NCBI GenBank assembly: GCA_016213265.1
Contig: JACRBA010000043.1
Span: 1 to 58,668 of the forward strand
DNA: 58,668 nt
Reading direction: 5' to 3'
DNA from: Burkholderiales bacterium
GTDB taxonomy: Bacteria > Pseudomonadota > Gammaproteobacteria > Burkholderiales > Burkholderiaceae_C
Under the pieces are notes generated by a model. That model worked only from the letters and a program-made list of their open reading frames with translations, searched no databases and was not told the origin of the DNA. A program made the translations under genes and the position numbers. Positions 50,137 through 58,431 of the stretch are shown in pieces. Within the stretch, counting starts at the first letter, position 1; every line of letters begins with the position of its first letter.

Positions 50137-50240
50137 CCATCGATCTTCAAGGCTGCGGCGCGGCTCGTCCGCGTTGATCGAAACCCGTTCGCATCGCATC
50201 CCTTGACGCGAACAGCCACCGCATCCGCGGTGGTGGATGC
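50098..50240 (+). ncRNA. radC-motif-like structured RNA, copy 4, upstream of radC
   Basis: Hairpin 1 is CCGGC-gtc-GCCGG (50108-50120), hairpin 2 GCGCGG-ctcgt-CCGCGT (50158-50174), hairpin 3 GTTCGC...GCGAAC (50187-50212) and hairpin 4 CCACCGC-atcc-GCGGTGG (50216-50233). It has the same linker as copies 1-3 (ACATGCCCAGG...ATCTTCAAGGCTGC). Stem sequences differ from the other copies by compensated changes. It precedes radC itself, matching the published name of the motif. It overlaps the end of the DsbA-like gene. Confidence 0.7.
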
Positions 50241-50273
50241 CCGCTCGTCACCTGTTCCATCCCCATCGTCCCC

Positions 50274-50325
50274 CGGAGGGTTTGCCCTCCTGGGGCAGGC
50301 GCCCTCCGATCTCATCCATTGGAGG
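50274..50325 (+). promoter_or_regulatory. radC leader with alternative pairings
   Basis: CGGAGGG (50274-50280) can pair with CCCTCC close by (50285-50290) or with CCCTCCG (50302-50308). The same CCCTCC segments could also pair with the ribosome binding site GGAGG (50321-50325). These pairings exclude each other, so the leader could switch between open and closed states. Confidence 0.4.
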
Positions 50326-50331
50326 TTCGCC

Positions 50332-50826
50332 ATGTCTCTTGCCATCGCCGACTCCCGCCCGGAGTCGCTCACCCTGATCGCCGCCCAGCACGAAGACTGG
50401 ATCATCCAGCAGGCCATCACCCTGCTGGAGAACCGCGTGTTCAAGGCCGGTCCGGCGCTGGGCAGTCCCGCCGCCGTGCGCGACTACCTGCGCCTGAAAC
50501 TGGTCGCGGAGCCGAACGAAATCTTCGCCGTCGTGTTTCTCGACAACCAGCACCAGGTGCTCGCCTACGAGCCGCTGTTCAAGGGCACGGTCGACCAGAC
50601 TTCGGTGTATCCGAGGGTGGTGGTCCAGCGTGCGCTGGCGCTCAACGCTTCGGCGCTGATCCTGGCGCATCAGCATCCCTCGGGGAACACCGAGCCCTCG
50701 GCCGCTGATCGTGTGATCACCGAGCGGCTGAAGAGCGCCCTGGCCACCGTCGATGTCCGGGTGCTGGATCACTTCATCGTCGGCAAGGGCAGCCCGTACT
50801 CGTTCGCCGAAGCCGGCTTGTTGTAG
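50332..50826 (+). CDS. radC: RadC-like JAB-domain protein
   Basis: This 164-residue MPN/JAMM-domain protein has a metal-binding motif of His113, His115 and Asp126 ([15 protein letters not shown]). It has only the catalytic domain and no N-terminal helix-hairpin-helix, as in the mobile-element RadC group found in ICEs. Its molecular function is unresolved; it is not a proven repair enzyme. TTGGAGG precedes the ATG. The gene stands alone between structured RNA copy 4 and a terminator. Confidence 0.9.
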   Translation: MSLAIADSRPESLTLIAAQHEDWIIQQAITLLENRVFKAGPALGSPAAVRDYLRLKLVAEPNEIFAVVFLDNQHQVLAYEPLFKGTVDQTSVYPRVVVQRALALNASALILAHQHPSGNTEPSAADRVITERLKSALATVDVRVLDHFIVGKGSPYSFAEAGLL

Positions 50827-50831
50827 TCCGC

Positions 50832-50854
50832 AGGCGCCCCTTCCGGGGGCGCCT
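50832..50854 (+). terminator. Rho-independent-type hairpin after radC
   Basis: AGGCGCCCC pairs with GGGGCGCCT across a short loop and is followed by TGCGTCTTG. The T-tract is weak, but the stem is strong and the place is right for ending the radC transcript. Confidence 0.55.
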
Positions 50855-50974
50855 TGCGTCTTGCCCCTATCCACACGTTCGCGATGCGCTCTGATGGTCG
50901 CGACTTTCGGAAGCTTGGAAGGCTTGTGGGATAGGCGGCTGAACCGGCCTTTACCTGTTGAGAAGCACACCTTT

Positions 50975-50997
50975 GCATGGCAGAATCTGCATATTTT
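50975..50997 (+). promoter_or_regulatory. Imperfect palindrome and -10-like element ahead of the MerR-like gene
   Basis: GCATGGCAGAATCTGCAT (50975-50992) is an inverted repeat of ATG(G)CAGA / TCTGCAT. It abuts TATTTTC, a plausible -10. MerR-type regulators bind such palindromes at promoters, often their own. The promoter would drive the three-gene modification/nuclease operon. Confidence 0.45.
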
Positions 50998-51016
50998 CTA
51001 GTTGCCAGCAACGCGA

Positions 51017-51493
51017 ATGTCTGCCGTCACCGCCATCCAGTACACTCAGGACCAGATGCGCACGCTAACCGGCGTGTCCGTCGAAACGGTGCGGCATTGG
51101 CGCAAGACCGTGCCCTACTTGGCGTCCAAGACCGGGAAGGCTGCCCGATTCACCTTCGCGGATCTCCTAGGCTTGGCCGTTACCAATGAGTTGGTCAGCT
51201 CGTTGGGAGTGCACATCGCCACCGTCAGCGTCGGCGTTGACGCGCTCTTTCGGTTGCTGGGCACGAGTAGCGCATTGGCGCTGAATGGGTCCGTGGCGTT
51301 CGTGACGGCCACTTCGGCGACCCTGTGCGATATCGGCCCCGAGGGGATTGGACCGGCGCCGACGCAACCGACTCTCGTCATCCCGCTCGATCCGTTGATC
51401 ATGCGGCTTCAGCAGCACATGCTGCCGATCGTCCCGACGCCGAGCCAGGCAGCGTTGCCGTTTCCACCCGAAGCTATCCGGAGTAGGGCGTGA
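51017..51493 (+). CDS. MerR-like helix-turn-helix regulator of the second defence operon
   Basis: This 158-residue protein has a MerR-type HTH at about residues 8-50 (YTQDQMRTLTGVSVETVRHW, then RFTFADLLGLAVTNEL). It has no MerR-type effector cysteine cluster. The C-terminal half is proline-rich and probably partly disordered. The methylase GTG overlaps its stop (GTGA), so it is co-translated. It probably autoregulates via the palindrome at 50975, delaying nuclease expression on entry into a new host, as control (C) proteins do in restriction systems; that is inference. Confidence 0.7.
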   Translation: MSAVTAIQYTQDQMRTLTGVSVETVRHWRKTVPYLASKTGKAARFTFADLLGLAVTNELVSSLGVHIATVSVGVDALFRLLGTSSALALNGSVAFVTATSATLCDIGPEGIGPAPTQPTLVIPLDPLIMRLQQHMLPIVPTPSQAALPFPPEAIRSRA

Positions 51494-54453
51494 ACACTGC
51501 CACGCTGGAACAGGTGCTCGCCGCAACCGGCTACCTGCCGGACGGGCAACCCGCGCCCGGTCTTCGGTTGGGGGCCGAGGCGCAGTCCTCGCGCCACGGC
51601 CGCGTTTTTGTTCCGGACGCATTGTGGCGCAGCGCGTCGTCGTTGACCGTCTACTTCAAGTTTGAGCAAAGCGCGCCTGCAGACGATCTGGTCAGCCAGT
51701 GGCGACGAGAGGTCTGGAACGAGGGGTTCGCGCCGTTGCTGTGGGTGATCTCGCCGCAGCGTATCGACCTGTACAACGGTTTCGGCACACCCGCGAAAGA
51801 AGGCGATGCCCAGAGACATTTGATTCGGCGTTTCGAGAACATCGAAGCTTCGCTTCATGAACTGGACGAGTTGGCCGGCCGACTGGCGATCGAGACGGGC
51901 CAATTCTGGGCCCAGGTGCCGGCCATCGATCGCAAGACCAGCGTCGATCAGAAGCTCCTGTCTGACCTTGGATGTCTCGAACGCGATTTGGTCGCAGGCA
52001 ATCTCGCGCGCGATGCGGCGCAGGCCTTGATTGGGCGCGTGATCTTCACCCAGTACCTGATTGACCGCGAGATCGTCAGTGCGGCGCGGTTGAAGCGGGT
52101 ATGCGGCCGCACGGCGTTGCCGGCGATCCTGCGCGACCGGCCAGCGACCAGCAAGCTGTTCGCATGGCTGGCCCAGGCCTTCAACGGCGATATGTTTCCG
52201 CCCTCGTCGGTGAAAACGACACCAGCAGCTCACCATTTGACGCGGGTTGCGGAGTTCCTGGAGGCTGTCGATCCTGAAAGCGGGCAACTCAGCTTCTTCC
52301 CCTACCAGTTCGACGTGATTCCGGTCGAGCTCATCAGCTCGATCTACGAGCAGTTTGCACATGCTGAGCCGCAGACTGGAGGAAAGCGCACAGAAGCGTT
52401 GCGAAACGGCGTGCACTACACGCGACTGTCCGTCGTCTCGCTGGTCCTCGATGAGGTCATGGATGGTCTATCTGGACGGGAGTCGGTGCTGGATTTGACG
52501 TGCGGCTCCGGTGTCTTCCTGGTCGAAGCGCTGCGGCGCTTGGTTCATCTTCGCTCGCAAGGTCAGCCGCCCACGAGGGAGCTGATCCGCTCGACGCTCT
52601 ACGGGCAGGTGTATGGCGTAGACATTAGCGAAGCCGCGATTCGCGTCGCTGCGTTCAGCCTGTACCTGGCTGCGCTTGAGCTGGACCCTGACCCGCAACC
52701 ACCGCAGTCCCTGAAGTTCCAGCCATTGATCGGCAGGACATTGCTCGTCGGTGACGCTCGTGCTGTCGAACGTGATGGAGATGGCAAGGCCGTGCTGGCG
52801 ACGCCGACAGGGCTGAAGCAGTTCGACCTTATCGTGGGCAATCCCCCTTGGAGCTTTAGGGGGCAGACAGGAACCGAAGCGCGGCGCAAGACCAGGGTTG
52901 CGGGCGTACCTGCGCAACCGCGCGGTGAAGGCTTGGATTTCGTGTTGCGAGCGGCGGAGTTCTCACATGAGAAGACCCGTTTCGGCATCATTCTTAGCGC
53001 GATGCCGTTCTTCAGCCGCAGCGGCACCGGCATGGCAGCAGCTCAGCATGTGATGCGAGCCGTGGCTCCGATCACCTTGGTAAATCTGTCCAATTTGTGC
53101 AGTTGGCTCTTCGCGACAGCGGCCATGCCCGCAGTGGTTCTCTTTGCCCGTCATCGACCGAAGCAGCGAACGGATCAGGTCACGGTCGTTCAGATCCCGT
53201 GGACGCCCAGCGGTGCAAGGACTCATTCGTTCGAGGTGGCGCCGAGTGACGTCATCACTTTGACACTCGACGAAATCCAAGAACAGCCGTTGAAGCTCAA
53301 GGCAGCAGCCGTTGGCCGGCGCCGTGACCTCCTATTGCTGGATGACTTGACTTCGGCCCACAGAAATCTGGGCGAGCAACTCTCATTACTCGACACTACC
53401 TTCCAGGTTGGATTGATTCGCGGGGCCCCAGAGAATCAGACGCGCGATGCTCGCCCGCTAAAAGGATTGGATGTACTGCAAGTCAAAGACATGCAGCACT
53501 TCAACATTCCCGATGATTTGCCGACTTTCAGCCAATCGAAGGCACAATGGCCACGATCGCGGGAGATATATCAAGCCCCGCTTCTCATCGTGAAGGAAAT
53601 GCTTCTGGGGAGTCCACGCGTCTTGGCGGCCGTCTCCGAGCGGGATCTCGTCTTCACGAACTCATACTTCGCAGTGTCTCTTCCGAGAGGGCACACGCGG
53701 ACGGCACATTTGCTTGCCACCGTGTTGAGTTCTGCTTTTGCGACATGGTTCTTCTATCTGACCGCTGCAGAGTTTGGAATCTACAAGAGGAAGCTGCTGG
53801 CTCGCGACCTCAGCTTCCTACCGGTGCCTAATTTCACGAGCGCAGTGAAATCTGAGGCTGGCCAGCGCCTGCTGCAGATTGAGAAGAATCTGCGCGCCAA
53901 CGGCACCGACGAGAGGGGATGGGCTGAACTGGACGAAGCTGTCTTCGATCTGTACGAACTGAACGATGCCGACCGAACTGTCATTCGAGACGGCCTCCTT
54001 CGCGCCGGGTGGCAATGGGAAACCGGCCGCGAATCATCCGTGGAGCCATCGGACAGTCGTACTGAGGTCACGGCGTATGCCAAGACGTTCCTGTCCGTTA
54101 TCGAGGATTGGCTTTCCGTTCGCAATAAGCGGCACATGCGCGCCGAAGTGCTCGACTTGCCAAGCAGTTCGGCCTTGCGCGTCGTGCGCTTTGTCTTGGA
54201 AGAGGGGCCGGGTAATGCGAGCGTGAGCGTCGTGGCACCACAAGGCGAATTGGGTGAAGTACTGGCACGTATCGGCAGGCGCCTGAAAGTCAAGATTGCG
54301 ACCGCGCTCAGTGCAGAGCGGGAATTGCGAGTACACGGACGCAACGAAGTCGTGATCATCAAGCCAGCAGCGCGGCGCTACTGGATGGGCATAGCGGCAC
54401 TGGAAGATGCCGATGCAGTGGTCGCGGAGAGCTTTTCAGGGGGCAAAGTTTGA
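51490..54453 (+). CDS. Eco57I-type N6-adenine methyltransferase
   Basis: This 987-residue protein has SAM motif LDLTCGSGVFLVEAL near 333-347 and catalytic NPPW at 451-454. A target-recognition region follows at about 560-770 (encoded by comparatively A+T-rich DNA) and a C-terminal helical domain. The N-terminal 150 residues look like the degenerate nuclease-like module of Type IIG enzymes (SSLTVYFKFEQSAPADDL, LLWVISPQRIDLYNGF), but no complete D...ExK motif is visible. GTG start overlapping the regulator's stop; the nuclease gene overlaps its end (TTGA). It probably modifies one DNA strand or both and directs the separate nuclease. Confidence 0.82.
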   Translation: MNTATLEQVLAATGYLPDGQPAPGLRLGAEAQSSRHGRVFVPDALWRSASSLTVYFKFEQSAPADDLVSQWRREVWNEGFAPLLWVISPQRIDLYNGFGTPAKEGDAQRHLIRRFENIEASLHELDELAGRLAIETGQFWAQVPAIDRKTSVDQKLLSDLGCLERDLVAGNLARDAAQALIGRVIFTQYLIDREIVSAARLKRVCGRTALPAILRDRPATSKLFAWLAQAFNGDMFPPSSVKTTPAAHHLTRVAEFLEAVDPESGQLSFFPYQFDVIPVELISSIYEQFAHAEPQTGGKRTEALRNGVHYTRLSVVSLVLDEVMDGLSGRESVLDLTCGSGVFLVEALRRLVHLRSQGQPPTRELIRSTLYGQVYGVDISEAAIRVAAFSLYLAALELDPDPQPPQSLKFQPLIGRTLLVGDARAVERDGDGKAVLATPTGLKQFDLIVGNPPWSFRGQTGTEARRKTRVAGVPAQPRGEGLDFVLRAAEFSHEKTRFGIILSAMPFFSRSGTGMAAAQHVMRAVAPITLVNLSNLCSWLFATAAMPAVVLFARHRPKQRTDQVTVVQIPWTPSGARTHSFEVAPSDVITLTLDEIQEQPLKLKAAAVGRRRDLLLLDDLTSAHRNLGEQLSLLDTTFQVGLIRGAPENQTRDARPLKGLDVLQVKDMQHFNIPDDLPTFSQSKAQWPRSREIYQAPLLIVKEMLLGSPRVLAAVSERDLVFTNSYFAVSLPRGHTRTAHLLATVLSSAFATWFFYLTAAEFGIYKRKLLARDLSFLPVPNFTSAVKSEAGQRLLQIEKNLRANGTDERGWAELDEAVFDLYELNDADRTVIRDGLLRAGWQWETGRESSVEPSDSRTEVTAYAKTFLSVIEDWLSVRNKRHMRAEVLDLPSSSALRVVRFVLEEGPGNASVSVVAPQGELGEVLARIGRRLKVKIATALSAERELRVHGRNEVVIIKPAARRYWMGIAALEDADAVVAESFSGGKV

Positions 54454-55121
54454 GGATCCCCTATGAGACACCTCCTGCACTGGGCAGAGAGTTCATTGAC
54501 CTTGAGCCCGAGGTTGTGGCGGTCATTCTGCTGACACTGGCCGCAGGTTGGCAGCGAGCATGCGCAGCCGAGGACGTGAATGCCAACGCTGGAGAGGTAA
54601 TCATGACCGAGCGCCTGCGGGACGGGATGCGCATTGCGCTGAAGAACTCCCCGTGGAAGCAGATCATGGTGCTGCCTGGCACGGAATCGCGATCTAAAAG
54701 CAACGTGATGCTGCCAGACGGACGTACCGACATCCCGCTGGCGTTCGTCGAAATTTTCTTGCGCACGCAGGAGCATGATCCGCACGCGATCATCGAATGC
54801 AAACGAATCGCCGGGTCGGACACTCACTTGTGTCGAGAGTACGTCGTCGAGGGCATGGATCGATTCATCCAGGAGAAGTACGGCGAGAACCATGCTATCG
54901 GCTTCATGGTGGGGTACGTTCTTGCCGGCGTTCCTTCGGAATCCGCGGATGGCGTCAACGCTTACTTGAGAAGAGTTTCGCGCTCGGTAGATCGCCTCGC
55001 CCCGAGCGACATCAGTGACGGGACTTGGCAGAGCCTACACGCACGCTCCAAGCCGTCGATGCCGATTCGCTTACAGCATGCGTTTCTTGGGTTCGCGGGC
55101 ACCTCAGCGTCCCGCACCTGA
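54450..55121 (+). CDS. Small PD-(D/E)XK nuclease-like protein
   Basis: This 223-residue protein carries the PD-(D/E)XK pattern: Asp90 and Asp94 in DGRTDIPLAFVEIF, then Glu116-Cys117-Lys118 in HAIIECKRI, with a preceding glutamate-containing helix (about 30-60). It starts at a TTG overlapping the methylase stop, so expression depends on the methylase. It has no DNA-binding domain of its own. As partner of the Eco57I-type methylase it would supply cleavage. The rest (ENHAIGFMVGYVLAGVPSES) forms a helical cap. Family not recognised beyond the fold. Confidence 0.72.
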   Translation: MRIPYETPPALGREFIDLEPEVVAVILLTLAAGWQRACAAEDVNANAGEVIMTERLRDGMRIALKNSPWKQIMVLPGTESRSKSNVMLPDGRTDIPLAFVEIFLRTQEHDPHAIIECKRIAGSDTHLCREYVVEGMDRFIQEKYGENHAIGFMVGYVLAGVPSESADGVNAYLRRVSRSVDRLAPSDISDGTWQSLHARSKPSMPIRLQHAFLGFAGTSASRT

Positions 55122-55264
55122 TCTCCGCCTCCGACAGGAGGCAATCACAACGCTCACAACGGCATAGGGTATGAAACCGGCAGGGGCCGGATGCGGTTTC
55201 TTTGTCGCGCTAGATCGGCACTTGAAGTCGACTGTGACTTTGATCGACTCCAAGGACGCCCGAT

Positions 55265-55708
55265 ATGCCGGCCCCCGTCTTCAAGGCTTCGCCCCGGCTG
55301 CCGACCATCAGCATTGCGCCCGGACTGTGGGCAGTGCTGTTCATGTTTACCCAGACTGCAGCAGCCGACGTGCTCGTCGTCACCGACAGCCGTCATCCGG
55401 TGCAGGCTCCAGCCGGCGTGCGGATCATCGAGCTGGACCAGGCCACGCGCATCGAGGTCGAACTCGCCGCGCACCTACCGGCCGACCCGCAACAGGCTGC
55501 AGCCCTGGTGCGGCAGCGGTTGCATGACGGCGGCGAGGCGCTGCAGCGCCGCATCGGCCATGCCTACCAAGGTGTCGCGGATGCCTGGGGACTGGGCATC
55601 GCCAAGATTCCCGCCGTGGTGGTCGATCGACGCTACGTGGTCTATGGCGAGCCCGACGTGTCCCGCGCCGTCGCGCGCATCAACGCCTACCGGAGCACGC
55701 AGCCATGA
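55265..55708 (+). CDS. TIGR03757 (PFL_4709) conjugation protein, TrbC-like
   Basis: This 147-residue protein has a signal peptide (LFMFTQTAAA) and a thioredoxin-like core without CxxC (DVLVVTDSRHPVQAPAGVRI, ...GIAKIPAVVVDRRYVVYGEP). It is similar in type to TrbC of F-like systems. The family always precedes the TraU-like gene. It resumes the conserved order after the second cargo block and overlaps the next gene by four bases. Confidence 0.82.
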   Translation: MPAPVFKASPRLPTISIAPGLWAVLFMFTQTAAADVLVVTDSRHPVQAPAGVRIIELDQATRIEVELAAHLPADPQQAAALVRQRLHDGGEALQRRIGHAYQGVADAWGLGIAKIPAVVVDRRYVVYGEPDVSRAVARINAYRSTQP

Positions 55709-56649
55709 GCCTCCTGCTGGCACGCCGGCGCCTGCGCGCCACCGTCGCCTCGCTGCTGCTGAGCACGGCCACGTCGACGTTCGCCCTGGACACCGCCACC
55801 ATCGTCTCGTCGGCGCTGTCCCCCGACTGCCTCGAATACCGCGTGGTCGGTATCTGCTACTGGCTGTACTGCACGCCCTTCGGCTGCTCGGTTCGCACTT
55901 CCGTCAAGGTGCGCCACTACGTCCCCGATGCGGTGGTGTCGAGCTACTCGAACACCGGAGAAAACCCGTGGCAGGAAGTCAGGGCGATGAGCATGCCCAA
56001 CCCGACCGCCAAGGCTGGCGGTGACGGCACGACCAATCACGACAACGAGAACAACCTCGCCAAGTTCAAGAACGCCGATGTCATCGGCCATCCGGCCGGG
56101 CTGGTGTTCAGCCAGTTCGCCAGCGCCTCCGGCTACACCTGCGAAGGCGCTGGCACGGCCTTCATGCCGTATCTGCTGAGCACGCTCGACACGCTGGCCT
56201 GGCGCTACAACATCCCGGAAGCGTTCTACCCCGAAGCGCTCATCCCCGGCCGGCGCGAAATCGGTACGCGCACCGGCCTGAACCTCTGGGGCAACGTGTA
56301 TCCCCGCGGTGGCTTCCTGCACCAGACCGACGACCACAAGAGCGGCGCCGTGGTCGCGCAGCGCGCGGGCGACATCGTGACGCGCCGCGGCCAGATCCAC
56401 GTGTACCAGCCCCTGCTGGCCAACGCCCGCGACGGGTACTGGCCGGCCGGCGCGCTGATGGAGACCGACGCCTCGACGGGCAAGTGGCAGGAGCTGACGC
56501 CCACGCTCTCGAACAGTTGCGTGGTCTTCCCGCACAGCCGCACCCGCGTGCAGGCCCAGCAAGGCGACTACGCCTGGGCCTTGTGGCGGCCGTACTCCTG
56601 CTGCCGGCGCCGTGGCCAGGTCTTCCTCGGCAGCGTCGATTTCATGTGA
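55705..56649 (+). CDS. TIGR03756 (PFL_4710) TraU-like protein
   Basis: This 314-residue periplasmic protein has a signal peptide (LLLSTATSTFA) and is rich in cysteines that probably form disulfides (CLEYRVVGICYWLYCTPFGC, ...SYSCCRRR-type end WRPYSCCRRRGQVF). TraU-like proteins are needed for DNA transfer rather than pilus formation. The abundance of cysteines fits the DsbA-like gene upstream in the same cluster. Confidence 0.85.
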   Translation: MSLLLARRRLRATVASLLLSTATSTFALDTATIVSSALSPDCLEYRVVGICYWLYCTPFGCSVRTSVKVRHYVPDAVVSSYSNTGENPWQEVRAMSMPNPTAKAGGDGTTNHDNENNLAKFKNADVIGHPAGLVFSQFASASGYTCEGAGTAFMPYLLSTLDTLAWRYNIPEAFYPEALIPGRREIGTRTGLNLWGNVYPRGGFLHQTDDHKSGAVVAQRAGDIVTRRGQIHVYQPLLANARDGYWPAGALMETDASTGKWQELTPTLSNSCVVFPHSRTRVQAQQGDYAWALWRPYSCCRRRGQVFLGSVDFM

Positions 56650-56659
56650 GGAACCCACG

Positions 56660-58066
56660 ATGAACGCCTCCCTCCCTGACTTCCTGCACCGCGCGAAGTC
56701 GCCCCTGCGGGCCACGCTGCTCGTGGCGGCCATCACGCTGGTCGTCGGCGTCGCCTGGGCGCAGACCCGCATCGACCCCAATGGCGTGAACGTCAGCGGC
56801 AGCGTGATCGGCGACGACGTGCTCTACAGCATCGGCGGCGGCCGGGCCGTGTCGATGGGTGGTGCCGGCAACATGCAGAGCATCGGCGTCGGCGTCGGCT
56901 GGAACAGCAACCTGATCTGCGGCGACATGAGCATCACCACGACGCTGCAGAACCAGCTCAACGGCATCACCAACGGCTTCCAGACGATCATGAGCAACGT
57001 GATCCAGAACGCCACTGCCGCGGTGGCGTCACTCCCGGCGCTCATCATCCAGCGCGCCGACCCGGGCCTGTACAACCTGCTCACCAACGGCATCCTCCAG
57101 GCGCGCCTGGATTTCGACCGCTCGAAGATGACCTGCCGGGCCATCGCCAATCGCATGGCGGACATGGCCGGCGGCCAGGCCGGCTGGGACCAGCTCGCCG
57201 AGGGGATGGCGCTGCGGGATGCGGTCAGCAGCACCGATGCCGTCTCCGCCATCGAGCAGGCCGAGTCCAACAAAGGGAACAACGGCGTGCCCTGGGTCGG
57301 CGGCGGCAATGCGGGCGGCTCCGGCCAGAGTTCGATCAAGGTGGTCGGCGATGTGACGCGCGCGGGCTACAACCTGCTCAACGGGCGCAGCGCCACCGAT
57401 ACCTCGTCGATCGCGCGCAGCGCCTGCGGCAACCGCCTGACCTGCCAGACCTGGTCGTCGCCTGGCGCGGCCGCGGCCTTTGCGAACCGCGTGCTGGGCG
57501 AACGCGAGCAACGCACCTGCGAAAACTGCACGAAGACCCAGACCACGCCTGGCGTCGGGCTCACGCCAGTGATCCAGGAAGAGTACGAGACCAAGCTGCA
57601 GGTGTTGCAGGAACTGGTGACGGGCGCCCGGCCGACGACACTGGCCAATCTCGACGCGGCCGGCAGCAGCTCGCTGCCGATCACCCGCGGCGTGATCGAG
57701 GCCCTGCGTGACGAGCCCGACCAGGACGTGCTGGGCCGGCGCCTCGCGTCCGAGGCTGCGCTGTCCAGCGTGCTGGAGAAGGCCTTGCTGCTGCAACGCA
57801 CGTTGCTGACCGGCAAGAAGGAGCCGAACGTCGCCGCCAACGAACTGGCCGTGCAGGCGGTCGACCAGGAGAACAGTGCGCTGGAGCAGGAGATCAACAA
57901 CCTCAAGACCGAGCTGGAGCTGCGGCGCACGCTGGCCGGCAACTCGGCGATGGCGATCATCCAGCGCCACAGCACCCGCGCTGCTGGTTCGCGCGGCGTC
58001 TTCGAGGGCGACACCACGCGCGACCGTCTGCGGGAAGTCCAGAAGCCGCGGAGCGGTACGCCATGA
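56660..58066 (+). CDS. TIGR03755 (PFL_4711) conjugation protein, TraH-like
   Basis: This 468-residue periplasmic protein has a signal peptide ending VAWAQ. It has a glycine-rich N-terminal part (IGGGRAVSMGGAGNMQSIGV), a hydrophobic central helix (TIMSNVIQNATAAVASLPAL) and a C-terminal coiled coil (about 395-445, VDQENSALEQEINNLKTELE). It has the length and layout of ICE TraH-type proteins. It overlaps the next gene by four bases. Confidence 0.82.
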   Translation: MNASLPDFLHRAKSPLRATLLVAAITLVVGVAWAQTRIDPNGVNVSGSVIGDDVLYSIGGGRAVSMGGAGNMQSIGVGVGWNSNLICGDMSITTTLQNQLNGITNGFQTIMSNVIQNATAAVASLPALIIQRADPGLYNLLTNGILQARLDFDRSKMTCRAIANRMADMAGGQAGWDQLAEGMALRDAVSSTDAVSAIEQAESNKGNNGVPWVGGGNAGGSGQSSIKVVGDVTRAGYNLLNGRSATDTSSIARSACGNRLTCQTWSSPGAAAAFANRVLGEREQRTCENCTKTQTTPGVGLTPVIQEEYETKLQVLQELVTGARPTTLANLDAAGSSSLPITRGVIEALRDEPDQDVLGRRLASEAALSSVLEKALLLQRTLLTGKKEPNVAANELAVQAVDQENSALEQEINNLKTELELRRTLAGNSAMAIIQRHSTRAAGSRGVFEGDTTRDRLREVQKPRSGTP

Positions 58067-58416
58067 GCCGGCTGGCCTGGCTGCGGCTGCCATGGCTGTT
58101 CAACCGCCGCGTCGGCGTGGCGCTGCTGTGGACCTTGCTGGTGGTCGCCGCCGCGGTGGCGGTGAACATCGCCGGCATCCACGTCGTCGGCGGCGTCGAG
58201 GGCTGGCAGCACTGGCTGCAGGCGCACGCCGGCCACTTCTTCGTGTGGCGGCTGTGCCTCTACGGAGCGACGGCTTACGGCTGGTGGTGGATGCGTCGGC
58301 GCCTGTTGCGGCGGGAGCCGTCCCGCGAGACGCATCAGCGCCTGCTGCGCACGGAGATCGCGGCCGTCATCGCCGTGGTCGCGCTGGAAGCCAGCCAGCT
58401 GCTGCGGCACGGCTGA
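58063..58416 (+). CDS. Small inner-membrane protein of the conjugation operon
   Basis: This 117-residue protein has three hydrophobic segments (VGVALLWTLLVVAAAVAVNI, FFVWRLCLYGATAYGWWWMR, TEIAAVIAVVALEASQLL). It is always present between the TraH-like and TraG genes in these elements. Function unknown; probably part of the mating-pair apparatus. Confidence 0.75.
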   Translation: MSRLAWLRLPWLFNRRVGVALLWTLLVVAAAVAVNIAGIHVVGGVEGWQHWLQAHAGHFFVWRLCLYGATAYGWWWMRRRLLRREPSRETHQRLLRTEIAAVIAVVALEASQLLRHG

Positions 58417-58431
58417 GACCGGGAGGCAGGC

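Larger units (their letters stand above)
50860..55200. mobile_element. Second cargo block between radC and the TIGR03757 gene
   Basis: The genes at 51017-55121 have lower GC and defence-type products, whereas the family order continues with the TIGR03757 gene at 55265. No recombinase or terminal repeat is visible in 50855-51016 or 55122-55264. Borders are therefore approximate. Confidence 0.55.

Noticed and set aside
50855..50940. Half-sites of the 17-bp palindrome near radC (CCTATCCACAC and GTGGGATAGG)
   Set aside because: They match only partly, are more than 60 bp apart and do not form the palindrome; probably chance.
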